Assembly (NCBI GenBank): GCA_963921825.1
Contig: OY997596.1
Coordinates: 4,035,001 to 4,099,000 of the forward strand
Direction of reading: 5' to 3'
DNA length: 64,000 nt
DNA from: Erodium maritimum
Taxonomy: Eukaryota; Streptophyta; Magnoliopsida; Geraniales; Geraniaceae
In this document: piece after piece, positions 45,006 to 55,283 of the stretch
Layout of the letters: each line of letters begins with the position of its first letter
How positions within the stretch are numbered: position 1 is the first letter of the stretch
Program-made: the position numbers and the translations under genes
Notes under the pieces: model-generated
The model's database searches: none
Told to the model about the DNA's origin: nothing
What the model saw: the letters and a program-made list of their open reading frames with translations, nothing else

Positions 45006-45325
45006 GAGCAACCACAACCATCTCGCCGACTGCCAGAGAGATGGTTTAAAATATGCTTTTTTAATCATCTCACCAGCTCATCGCCAACGAGCTCTGAAGA
45101 GGGGGTACTGGTGCTGGGGAGGAGCCGCCGGCGAGATGGGGAAAAAGAAAGTATAAAACAAACAAAAATTGCTACTCAAACCCAGTCAAACTCGCCAGCG
45201 AGATCTGCCGGCGAGATCGCCAACGTCTCTCTATCTCGCCGGCGCCCTTCTCGCCAGCTCCCCGCCTTCTCCTTGCCGGCGACTTCTCCTCACCAGCGCC
45301 ATCTCGCCCACGACTGTGGGTGCTC
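45006..45325. mobile_element. Harbinger-type (Tourist-like) MITE, 320 bp
   Basis: The ends are GAGCAACCACAACCATCTCG and the inverse of GAGCACCCACAGTCGTGGG. A TAA target duplication lies at 45003-45005 and 45326-45328. The termini and the CTCGCC/GCCGGCGAG-rich interior match the Harbinger element at 24829-27178, so this is a deletion derivative that the same transposase could have moved. It has no coding capacity. Confidence 0.85.
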
Positions 45326-45451
45326 TAAGGTTAGGAAGCCGAATGAAAGTTTAAGCCGTATAAATGAAGTATAACACATGATTGGGAAACAAGATCATCC
45401 TTGTCTCATAAATTAATTGATCATTATTAAACTAGTGAATAGTAATAGTAT

Positions 45452-46726
45452 GTTTCTACAAGTCACGTGTGTAACGTGCGACAAGTGATCATAAGATACT
45501 CTTCTCTCTCCTCTTTTTGCTATGACCTCTCTCTAAAACAAAGCCCTCTAACCCTAGCTGTTCACGGCCACCGGCGACACTTCTCTCCGGCTCTCCTGGT
45601 CCGAATGTCGCCGGTGGCCCCTTCCCCTTCCTTTTCCTGTGTTCCTCTCTTTTTTTCCCCTTTTCCCCTTGCTTTCGGGATCCCAACCTCCGTTTTTCAG
45701 CCCCCTTCTCCTAAACCCTCATTCCTGGTTAGATTTGACTCTGGAACACGTTCTACGTCGATGAGAAGAGGCATTCCCTCTCTCGGTGTGGTCGTCGTGC
45801 GTGTTGGCGTTCGACGAGATCTGGAACTTCTAGATCTGAGAGTGGGGTACAGATTCGACCTCGATTTGTCCTCGGACCCTCCCTCCTCCATTACACAGGT
45901 ACTATCTCCCTCTACCTTTCCTATTGTGGCTTAGTTTCCCTTGATCCGTCGTGGTCAAGGCATCACGATTGTGGTTGGCTATCGTGAGGTGTTCAGAGCC
46001 TTTTGGTCTCTTGCAAGCTCGATTGGTTGGGTGGGGAGTTTGGTTCTCGCTGTTCTGGTGGTTTTGGAGGGGAACCTGGCCCCCCTTGATTGGGTTTCGT
46101 CCGGTGCTGGCCGACGGGGAGTTTTTTCCTCTCTCAGGTAACTCGGGCCAGGGTGAGACTCGGGTACGTTGGTCGCGGAGGTCCCGTCTGGTTTTCTTGC
46201 TTGAGTTCGGATTTGTTTGGCTCCGACGCTTTGGCTCTCTTTTGTGGTGGTTCTCGCGGTCCGACCGGTGGTGGTCGGATTGTTGTTGTTGCTATGGCGT
46301 CGTTGCTGTTCCGGTGCAGTTTCGGTGGGACGCTGGTTGGTGCGGTGCTCTAGGTAAAGGTGTATTCTCTAGGTTTAGTTTACTTTTCGTTTTTGGGCCT
46401 TGATGCCCTTGTTGGGCCTCGTAGTTAGTTGGGCTCCTGGTTGGGCCTAGTTGTTGGTTGGGCTTGGCCCTTTTCTAGTTGTATCTGTTGTTTTGTCTCG
46501 AGTCTGGCTGTGCTTCATTTTAATTTTCTGGGTTTTAGACCTTTGTTGTAAGATTGTTGGTTTGTTTACACCCCTTGTTGAGTAAGAGTTGTAAGTTGTT
46601 GGTTTATTTTCACCCCTTCTTGGGCGTGGTTTGTAAGTTGTACTGAGGGCTCTGCCCTTGTCCTTCATATTACATTTTGTAATTGTTGGATTTATAAATA
46701 AAAAAAATGCTGATCAAAAAAAGAAA
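45452..46726 (+). mobile_element. LINE-tailed retroposon, 1275 bp
   Basis: A 14-bp duplication with one mismatch, AATAGT(A/G)ATAGTAT, lies at 45438-45451 and 46727-46740. The 3' end reads GGATTTATAAATAAA, an A-run, TGCTGATC, then A-rich sequence, the plant L1-type tail. The 5' part is pyrimidine- and GC-rich (ACCCTAGC, GCCACCGGCGACAC). The 3' half is T/G-rich with TTGGGCC repeats. There is no ORF1 or ORF2, and ORFs such as 45467-45934 have no recognisable motif. It is probably a non-autonomous LINE derivative or a retroposed host transcript. Confidence 0.7.
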
Positions 46727-47007
46727 AATAGTGATAGTATAATCTTGGGACATAATGTAGAACCATTACTACAAAGGAAAGAATCAGGACAGATGCTTTA
46801 GGACATTACTGGACAGTGGTCGGTCTATGAAATTGAGCCCAAACAAAATCTAAAAGAGGTAGATTGATGAACACAAGACAAAATATTATGCTCAAACAGA
46901 GATCCAAGTATACATCACAAATTCAAAGAGTCCTTGGAAACATAATTCCGAATATCTTAGGCATCTCCATACAAAACCACGAGCACCGAGTAACAAAGTA
47001 CAGTATA

Positions 47008-47270
47008 GTCCCCTTAAGATTTGTTTTAGCGATCTTAATTGGGCTTGATCTTTCCTTGTATTTCCCAACTACGATTGACCTTTTTTTGCGAAAACTAAGT
47101 GTTGGTCACGTGCACAGTAGCATTTTTTTAACGGAATCATTAAAATAAACGGAAAAAATTAGTTTGCGCAAAAAATAAAAATGTTACAGTTGGGAAGTGC
47201 AGGGAAAGGTCAAACCTAATTAGGATCGCCAAAACAAACCTCAAGAGGGGTTAGGACACATGGTTACCCC
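47008..47270. mobile_element. MULE-type MITE (same family as 62412-62714)
   Basis: Near-identical 9-bp flanks TACAGTATA (46999-47007) and TACGGTATA (47271-47279) surround an inverted-repeat element. It shares TGGGAAGTGCA, GGAATCNTNAAAATA and TTTGTTTT(A/G)GCGAT blocks with the element in the subtilase intron. The left terminus is shortened. It sits just after the stop codon of FDM-like copy 2. Confidence 0.75.
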
Positions 47271-47281
47271 TACGGTATAAT

Positions 47282-48139
47282 TTACCCACCCTCTTCATCC
47301 GAGGATATAACATAAGCATCCCGCATCGAGCACCCCTGGAATATAGTAGACAATAAGGATGAGTCAACTTCGCAATAGAAAGTTTCAAACTGAAAAGAAC
47401 AAACTTGTTAAAATGTAAAATTATAATTAGATCTTCAATTTTTAGTTCGAGTTTAATATCCCAGTTTGATGTTAGAGATTTGTATCTCGCAAACACAAAC
47501 TATAACAGGTCTTCCACAATCTGAGGATGGTTAAAGAACGATATGTACCTTAATGTTCCGCTTCTTTTTTGAATTATATCCGAGCTACTCCAGTAAATAT
47601 ATTGCCACATCCTTCAAGTCAGCTCTTGTGTCCGAATTTTTATTCCAAAACTCGGGTACAGGATACCTTCCACTACTGTTGTATTCATTCAACTCCATTA
47701 ATGCGGTTTTTACAACACAAAGAACTTCAGAACCATACTCATCTTTCAAGCTTTGCAGTTTCGGATCAGCATCGTTGATTATAGTCTAACATAGCAGCAA
47801 ACACAGATGATAAAGGAGCATAAATACTTTCAGATTTTTGGAATAGAAGCATACCTTTCCTTCTACTTGGATGAAAGGATCCCAACTTGAATCACGAACA
47901 TGTGACTGCCATACTGAACACAGCATTGCTGATGAGACAGAGTCGTCATCTTCCTCTTCTTCATCGTCCCATCCAAACATAAGTCGCCTTATCTTTGAAG
48001 CACGGTTTCTCTTTACCGGTTTGTCCCTCCTCTTTAAAGCACGCTTCCTCTTTACCGCTTTGACAAAAGGGCTATGAGAGAGTTCTCCCATCATTTTCAC
48101 ATAAACTTTACCGGCCTTGTTATTCTGAGATCTCATAGC
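47282..48139 (-). pseudogene. FDM/IDN2-like XH-domain gene, copy 2
   Basis: The minus-strand exons are 48139-47855 (95 codons), 47785-47549 (79 codons) and 47335-47282 (17 codons plus stop). They keep the borders and phases of copy 1. XH motifs KMMGEL, CSVWQSHV, SWDPF, ALMELNEYN and YPVPEFWN are present, together with the basic run and the acidic run GWDDEEEEDDD. An in-frame TAG at 47585-47587 cuts the second exon near the end of the XH domain, and no coiled-coil exons are found upstream. This copy is therefore a pseudogene. It lies head-to-head with copy 3, separated by a retroposon. Confidence 0.8.
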
Positions 48140-48159
48140 CTACACATATACTTAGATAG

Positions 48160-48363
48160 TAATATATATATATATATATAGGATATCAATATAAAAGCAC
48201 AATCCGTGTTAAATTATTCTTATGTTATACATTGTAAAAATCGTAACACAAGGATCCAAAGAATGACATAAAATTCGATGTCACATATTTTTTTATCCTT
48301 ACATTACATAAGAATCTATTGACAATTTTTTTATCCTTACATTACATAAGAATCTATTGACAA
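48160..48363. repeat. AT microsatellite and 38-bp tandem duplication
   Basis: A (TA)n run occupies about 48162-48180. Two perfect 38-bp units, starting TTTTTTTATCCTTACATTAC and ending GACAA, lie at 48288-48325 and 48326-48363. They lie in the former intron upstream of the FDM-like copy 2 XH exon. Confidence 0.85.
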
Positions 48364-48384
48364 CGGATCAGGTCTGTATTTCCA

Positions 48385-48740
48385 TTGAAATATTCTAAAT
48401 CTGTTTTGTTTCATCTTAGTATCCTAAAATTTCATTAATTTATTTAAAACCCTAAATATTTTTTTGTCCCTTTAATATCTTAACCTTTTATTAATTCTAT
48501 TTTTATACCCACCGTTTAATTTTCATCTGATTTTTTATTTAAAATAGATTAAATAATCATAATATTCCTCACTAACAATCAAATTTAAGATAAAATTAAC
48601 AGTGGATACTAAAAAGAAATTAATAAAAATTTAAGGTGCTGAAGTGAAACAAAAAAAATTTAAAATACTCTAAATAAATTAATAAAATGTTTAGAATACT
48701 AAGATCGTAGGATATTAAGATGAAATTATTCTTATAAAAA
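48385..48740. mobile_element. Foldback MITE-like sequence
   Basis: The left arm TTTCATCTTAGTATCCTAAA pairs with the right arm TAGGATATTAAGATGAAA. The centre carries CACTAACAATCAAAT, shared with the MITE at 11526-11932. It is old and has no coding capacity. Ends are approximate. Confidence 0.5.
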
Positions 48741-48749
48741 AATAGACAA

Positions 48750-50850
48750 ATGGCCACCACGGCTGTGGCTATTTCCGGCGAGGTTCACCCTTCTTTTTCT
48801 GCTCCTCCCTCCCGTTTATCCTTTCTCTCTCCCCCTCGCTTCAACTTCTCCCTTCTACACATCGGAGTTCACCTAGTCTGACGGTCGCCGGCTGGTTTGA
48901 GAGCTTCTGTTTCGGAGATGCCCTGGTCCGACAATCGCCTGATGGTTTGAGCCTCGTCCTGTTCAGGCGTCGTCTCGGGCTTGTCTCGTGGGTAGATCTG
49001 GCAGTCAAGGTGAGGGGTTCGCTCGCCGGCGATGTGACGGGTTTGCTCGCCGCTGGACTCGCGCTGGTGGCCGGCCGTCGTTGCAGCAGCAGATGACTGA
49101 GCTTCTCTTGCTCGTCCGCCCCTCCTCCTGTGTAGCTCGCCGGATATGCTGGGTGGCGTGTCGATGGCGGCGGTCTGTGCCGGCGTAGTCGGGTGTGCTC
49201 ATCCGGGTTGACTTGGGTTCTAGGCCTAGGCCTGGGCCTGGGTTCTGTTCTCTTGGAGCTGTTGGTCTCGGCTTCAACGTTCGGGGTCAGACAGTTTCGG
49301 CTCTGGGTCCATCTTGCCGGAGTTGAGCTCAGTAGAAATACCGGTAATCTTTTGATTTTCTTGGTGTTGGCCGGAAATGAGAAGAGGATCGAGCTCAAGT
49401 TCCGGTCCTATGGCTTTTGGTGTTGGAGTGCCTGGTAGAATCGAGACAACTTGCTCCTCGTGGGTGGCTTTCCTGCAAGGATTGTCGCAGCTCGTTCTTG
49501 TTTTTGCAGTGTACTCTAGCCCTCCCCTCTCCTCGGTTGTTCTCCTTTCCGCTTGGTAGGGTGCTTCTTGTGGCTTTCTAGTAGTTTTTCGTTACAGAAC
49601 CGGTCGTGAGACGCTTTCTTCAGTCGTTCGGGTGTTGATTGTTGTGGATCTGTTTCGGCCGTGTTGGAAGCTTTGGTTTGGTGCGGCTGGAACGCTTCTT
49701 CGGAGATGTCTTTTTCAGAGTTGATCGTGGGACGCGCTTCTACATCCTCCCGGCTGTGGATCGTTGTGACTCTGGACCTGGTGCTTCTGCTGGTTCGTTC
49801 TCTGGCCCAGTGTCTCTTCTCAGGTCTGGTCGTGGGACGCGTTTCTTCCTCCTCCCAGAGGTTGATCATCGTGGACCTGGTGTTTCACTGAGGCGGCTTA
49901 CTGGTCTGGGCTGGGCTGGTCTGGGCCTGATCCGGGTGCGTTGCTTGGCTGCTTTCCGGGTCAGATCGCGGTGACTTTCGGGTGACTTCGTCCAGTTTCA
50001 TCGTGGGAGGCGTTTCCGAGTTCGGATTCGTTGTGCTTCTGGCGTCTTCTCTCTTCGTCACGGATGGTATGGCTCTTGTCTCTCCCTTGGCCTTATCTGT
50101 AGCTTGTGGGATTTCTGCTCAATCTTAGTTTTAGGCTCCTCCGATTTCCTTTGTACCCCTGCCTTGTTTGCGGGGCCCGTCATCCTTTAGGTGTTGGCCT
50201 ATGACGGGTTGTACTAGGACTTTAGGCCTTGGAAATCGAGTTCTCCTTCTTTCTTAAGGTATTGAGTTTCAGTGTTTTTGCACTGATTTATCTCTGCCGG
50301 TATACGATGTTGGTCGACGGTGTGTGGGTATCCTTTAACTCGCTGAGTTGGGATGCCGATGAGATACAGTTTCGCCTCTAGTTCAGGCTAGGTCTTTGGT
50401 GATTACTTTTGGAAGACGGCTAGCTTCTTGAGCTTTATGGTTCATATCTGGGTATTAGACCTTTATTAGTGCTTCATGGTGGCTATATTCGGGTGTAAGT
50501 CTCCTTTTTTAGTCATCCTTTTATTTTGCTCTTTTCATTTTGGGTCTGCGTACCCCTTCATTTTTGGGTCTGCGTACCCGTGCACTTCATGGTCTGCGTA
50601 TCCATTCACTTCAGGGTCGGCGTACCCTTTCTCTTCCGGGTCTACGTACCTGTGCACTTCTGGGTCTGCGTATCCATTCATTTCAGGGTTTGCGTACCCA
50701 TTCAGTTCAGGGTCTGCGTACCCTTTCATTTTCACCCAGGGTATGCGTATTCATTCATAACTCCCTGTGTTGTAGCAGTTGTTGTTGACTTTTTTCTTGG
50801 TGAGACTGTAGCTAGACTCCCTTACTTATATATACAAAAAAAAAAATTGC
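48750..50850 (+). mobile_element. Second LINE-tailed retroposon with minisatellite
   Basis: The general composition matches 45452-46726: a GC/pyrimidine-rich 5' part (GGCCACCACGGCTGTGGC, CGCCGGCGATGTG) and a T/G-rich 3' part. It ends with an A-run, TTGCTAATC and A-rich sequence, again the L1-type tail. No convincing target-site duplication was found. No ORF encodes a recognisable domain. A 24-bp minisatellite lies at 50541-50760. Confidence 0.55.
50541..50760 (+). repeat. 24-bp minisatellite, about 9 units
   Basis: The unit is approximately GGGTCTGCGTACCCNTTCAN followed by TTCA. Variation is concentrated in the CCC/TCC and T-rich parts. The period is a multiple of three, so all frames stay open and give repetitive ORFs (VCVPLHF... 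or LRTRALHG...). These are artefacts of the repeat. Confidence 0.85.
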
Positions 50851-50869
50851 TAATCAAAACAAAAAATTA

Positions 50870-51260
50870 ACGAGCTTAAATGAGGAGCTTCTTCGTTGTA
50901 TTTTGTACTTTCGTTTCCTGCATTTCCGTTTTTATGTATTTTAATTTAATAGTCACTTGTGGTTTTCAACTTTAATTGCGTAATATTATTCCCATCTAAT
51001 CGTTTAAATAAATTAGTTTTTGAAGTCTATTTTTTTATATAATTTATTTATGCACAATTAAACCCAACAAAATCTATTGATCTATCTATCTGAAAATGAC
51101 TTCAATTTAACTCAACGAGACCCTATAGATCTAGTACACTAGGTTAGTCTGAACACAACACGATTTCCTATGGTACAGAAGATATGATTTATGTCACTCA
51201 ACTCTTACCCTTCCCCTATTTTCTGTTCAGTCCCCCATTTATTTAGAAATTGAAAACCTA
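50870..51260. other. AT-rich spacer upstream of FDM-like copy 3
   Basis: No ORF, RNA gene or element end is recognised. It precedes the conserved core promoter of copy 3. Confidence 0.5.
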
Positions 51261-51267
51261 AATCTGC

Positions 51268-51275
51268 CTATAAAT
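51268..51275 (+). promoter_or_regulatory. TATA box of FDM-like copy 3
   Basis: CTATAAAT within CTGCCTATAAATTTGTTTCT. The same sequence and downstream leader occur upstream of copy 1 (24687-24694, minus), which shows the copies were duplicated together with their promoter. Confidence 0.65.
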
Positions 51276-52625
51276 TTGTTTCTTGTCTGAATCTAAACAC
51301 AAACCAATGACATAACAAGTTCGTTGAGCAAACTAGATTTATAGCAAGTGAGATTCAAAGAACTATTATGAGTTTGTTCTTTCTTATCTAATCGATTCAT
51401 AGCTGGTGCTCTCTCTTTCGTTGTGTTAGATTATAGTTATATTCTATAATTAATAGTTGAAATCTGTGATTAAAGATCTAATTATAGCTATATTAGAAGA
51501 CCAATTCAATTGGGTTGATATGAGTTAGCCTAATAATGAATACTTCTTCACATTTCATCTCTGTTTGAAGTCACAAGTTGGAATTTCGGTGGGTTAGTTA
51601 TGAGTAAAGGTGGATGATGGGAGGTGAGTTAGATTAAGCTAAAATAGGATTTCTCTGTATTTCTTTTTTGATCAAAAAAAGATCATTTCAATTAATAGCT
51701 GAAATTTATAATTGAAGATCCATTTATAATTATATTCTAACACTTTGTTCTCCTCATCTTCAAATGATCTGTTTTTGTAACCCAGGTTTCCACAATAAAA
51801 GATGACAAATAATATGGAATCACTAGTGCTTGAAATGTGTTTCAGAAACAGTGAGGAACATGCGGTAACGTACCTAAACAATCTGTACACTACGTAAAAG
51901 CATGTTAGCCTTAATAAAATTTGATGAAGCAATTATTTCTGACCAATTAGCTGTTGCATTGACATGTTATTTTTATTTCTAAGATTATTAAGTGAAGATG
52001 TCACCCTATTGTTGGGACATTCGTAGGTCAAGCTTGCAGAGCTGAAAACGAAGTCGATGAAAGATACTGAAACGATAGAGAAGAACATGGTTTGGTTCTT
52101 CCACTTTTTTTTTTGTATCGATAACCGGTTGTTGTCTGTACTAATAAAGAAACTTATCATTCATGCAGAAGGAGGTTGAAGGACTTAAGCAACTTTTGGA
52201 AGAGACTCAATCTAAGCTAAGGGCTAAGGAATCTGACCTTGAAAATATGTATGCACTTAATCAAACTCTCATTGTGAAGGAGACACGCACGAATACTGAG
52301 TTGCAGGGTGCTCGTCGGGTGCTCGTCGATGTAATATCCTTTCTTCATATCATGATGCAACAACCACCTATCTTAACTGAAAAAATCATTTGGATGGTTC
52401 CTTTTAAGTTTTCAGATTTTTCACTCTATTTCAAAAGGGTAGTGAATAGTAATGCGAATGATATCTTACATTTTCAAATGACAGGGGAGTGGTGTGATAA
52501 TTCGGTTTTGTCCAACTGGATTTTAGAATATTAGGGTATTTATGTGAAAATTAGGTACAGTTAGTGTGATTATCCTTTTAAGTCAAAACCTTTTGTCTCT
52601 CTTTATGAGTTGGTCTTTTAATGTA

Positions 52626-53409
52626 AGGAAAACTACAAATGATTATCTTTAAGTTGACACGTTTAACCGATGTTTATTTTAAAGTTAAAAAACTGCTGAT
52701 GCATATCCTGAAGTTATAACTTGTAATTAGAAACCCCTTTCGTCAGTTAAAATGACGAAAATACCATCAACTACACTTCAATAATTATTTTTTAAAAAAT
52801 GATTTAAAAATCACTTTTGTTATATATATATATATATAGGTACGAATCAATCTTTAAATACGAAATACGAATTAATCCCAACGAATCTTTAGATACGAAA
52901 TACGAACTAATCCCAACTTTGGAATCGCATATTGCCCAAGGACTGTGATTTCGCATGGCTGATTTTCTTTTTCCACCAAGTTTCTTATTTTGATCTTTCC
53001 GCTTCGTTTTAACTCCGATTTAATTTTTTCTTGCGCCAAAATTCTTCTTTTTTCAAGCTCTATCTATCAAGTAGCATATTGAATATATTTTGAAGCAAAA
53101 AAAATATTTACAAGCAAAAACACAAATTGTTAACCTTGCATTATGTATGTGTTTGCAACTGCATTTGTATGAATAAGCTAATCTTAGTGTAATCCTATAT
53201 ATATACTTATTAAATAACTTCATTTTTATATAAAAAATCACTTTATTTTTATTTTAAAAAATCAATGAGGGTATTTTCGTCATTTTAGCTGACAGAAGTG
53301 GTTTCTAGTTACAAGTTGTAACTTCAGAATATGCATCATTAGTTTTTGAACTTCAGGGTAATCATCGGTTAAACGTGTCTACTTAAGGGTATGCATTTGT
53401 AGTTTACCT
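52626..53409. mobile_element. MULE-type element in a copy 3 intron
   Basis: A perfect 9-bp duplication TTTAATGTA lies at 52617-52625 and 53410-53418. The ends are AGGAAAACTACAAATG and the inverse of AGGTAAACTACAAATG, with arms of about 150 bp (TTTAACCGATG, AACTTGTAA(T/C)TAGAAACC). The centre (about 52825-53215) holds a second MULE fragment, related to the TIR of 4829-6171 (CGTTTTAACTCCGATT). There is no coding capacity. Confidence 0.85.
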
Positions 53410-53435
53410 TTTAATGTATATATATTTAGGGAGAC

Positions 53436-53727
53436 AATCAGGTGCAAACTTCTCTAACAGTATGAATTTTTGAGTTTCAAATTTGGTTCGAAAAAATCAG
53501 CATCTTAGATTGAAAAAGTAAAGTTTGAGAAAATATCATTTTAGTTCGAGAAAACAGTGTTTTTGGTTTGAGAAATTTTTTTGTAAGAATATTTACTTCA
53601 AATCAAGAATGCTATATACTTAGTTTCTCGTAATTAAGTATACAGACACTTGTAATTAATTTTTTGTCAGTATTTACTTCAAATCAAGTTTGCAAGTTCA
53701 CACCGTATCGAGGATTCGCACCTGATT
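53436..53727. mobile_element. Possible small MITE
   Basis: Inverted termini AATCAGGTGCAAA and the inverse of AATCAGGTGCGAA flank an AT-rich segment with two copies of TATTTACTTCAAATCAAG. No clear target duplication was seen. It lies in the intron before the copy 3 XH exon. Confidence 0.45.
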
Positions 53728-54784
53728 CACTCGCTTGATGCTTATATATCTATCGTTTGTTTGTGTTCATTATTTCGCAGGCTTTTAGATCTCAGAAAAG
53801 CAAGACAGGGAAAGTTTTTGTGAAAATGATGGGAGAAGTCCCTCGTGGCCCTTTTGACAAAGCGGTGAGGAAAAAACGTGCTTTAAAGAGGAATGCCAAA
53901 CCTGTAAAGAAAAAACGTACTTCCAAGAATAGTCGTCTTATGTTCGGATCGGACGATGAAGAAGAGGAAGAGAATGACATGTCATCAGCAGTGCTGTGTT
54001 GAATATGGCAGTCTCATGTTATTGATTCAAATTGGTATCCTTTCATCATAGTGGAAGGAAAGGTATGCGTCTATTCCAAATTTTCCAATTTTTGTAGAAA
54101 TTACTGTTCACCTGCCAGCTGAATATAATATCATCTGCGTTTGTTACAATGTTAGGAAATAATCAATGATGCCGATCCAAAACTGAAACGCTTGAAGGAT
54201 GAACACGGGTCTGAAGTTCAATCTGCCGTGAAAACTGCATTAATGGAGTTGAACCACTACAACGGTAGTGAAAGGTCTCCCGTTCCAGAACTCTGGAATA
54301 GAGTATCAGACTCAAGAGCCGAGTTGGTAGACGTCGTGGCGTACTAACTCGAGCAGCTTGGATACAATTCGAAAAAGAAGCTTAGTAGCCACTCTAAGGT
54401 ACTAATCGTTACGGGTCTTCTTTAGATTTCTTGTGTTGTAAGGTTCACTTATTATGGTTTGTATTTTACATCAGGTCTGCTCGACCTGTAGGGCTGATTC
54501 TGATGAGGAGAGTGAGTGACAGAGATTGGTTTCTGTTAAGTCTGTGTTAGGGGCTTTTTGCATGGAAATGTGGAGGGTATTTTGGAGGAAGTTTGTGATG
54601 TGTTAGTTACTTTTGGGCAATGTATTTATCTAAGAATGTGCCGGTGATATGGACTTCCTTGTGTACATATACTCCTTTGTTTTTCAATATCAGATCGTTG
54701 GTGTTCATGATATGTCATTCATAGTTCTCTCATATCTTATTGTCTATCTTATCTATCTGGATTTTGTTCACTTTCTTATTCTTT

Positions 54785-55283
54785 TAAGGGAAAATTTCAG
54801 TATAATACCCTGCCAAACATTTAATTTCAGTATAATACCCTGTCATAAATTTTTTGCACTTTCATACCTAAACCAAACATTTAATTTCACTTTGGTACCC
54901 AACCGTTAACTTTCAGTTAGTTTGGATGGAAAAAGTTAAGAAGACCATAATACCCCTAACTATTACTCAAAATTTCAAACTCATGCCAGTAACTCAGAAT
55001 TTAAAAATAAGCGAAATGACAATAATACCCTTCATTGTTAGGGTATTAAAATGAAAAATTCACTATTTTAAAAATAAAATCAGTTATTTTTTTATAAATT
55101 CAGTTTTTATTTATGAAAATTCTTTTTATTTTCAAAAATTCAGATTTTAATTCAGTACCCTTATGAATTGGTCACAGGTCGTCAAAATGGCCTAAACTTG
55201 AGCAAAATTTTATCCAGTGTGTTACCAATACATAAGGGTACTAAATGTGTGTTACCAATACATAAGGGGTACTAAAGGTAATT
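54785..55283. mobile_element. Old foldback MITE-like sequence
   Basis: Repeats of TTTCAGTATAATACCCTG and CACTTTCATACC on the left face GGGTATTAAAATGAAAAATT on the right. A TGTGTTACCAATACATAAGG block is duplicated at about 55217-55269. It ends against the gypsy D LTR. There is no gene. Confidence 0.45.

Larger units (their letters stand above)
51802..54519 (+). pseudogene. FDM/IDN2-like gene, copy 3, all exons
   Basis: Six exons follow GT-AG borders: 51802-51864 (starts MTNNMESLVL), 52027-52089 (VKLAELKTKSMKDTETIEKN), 52169-52330 (coiled coil, KEVEGLKQLLEETQSKL), 53781-54062 and 54156-54398 (XH domain), and 54475-54519 (VCSTCRADSDEESE then stop). The first exon is shorter than in copy 1 (21 against 41 codons). 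In-frame stops at 54000-54002 and 54345-54347 break the XH domain, so this copy is a pseudogene despite intact splice sites. It shows the full gene layout: short N-terminus, coiled coil and XH, without zf-XS or XS domains. In FDM/IDN2 proteins the coiled coil and XH regions mediate dimer and complex formation in RNA-directed DNA methylation. Confidence 0.8.

Noticed and set aside
45467-45934. 155-codon ORF that could be a host gene
   Set aside because: It lies at the 5' end of a retroposon with target duplication, has compositional bias and shows no motif.
48841-49398. 185-codon minus-strand ORF
   Set aside because: Low-complexity, arginine/threonine/proline-rich translation of a GC-biased retroposon body in the antisense direction. 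No known domain, and the LINE tail shows the element reads the other way.
50526-50870. Repetitive 114-codon ORF, possible repeat protein
   Set aside because: It is produced by a 24-bp minisatellite that stays open in all frames. No start context or conserved flanks.
53781-54398. Functional XH gene (copy 3)
   Set aside because: In-frame stops at 54000-54002 and 54345-54347 lie within XH exons whose homologues in copy 1 are open. I called it a pseudogene.
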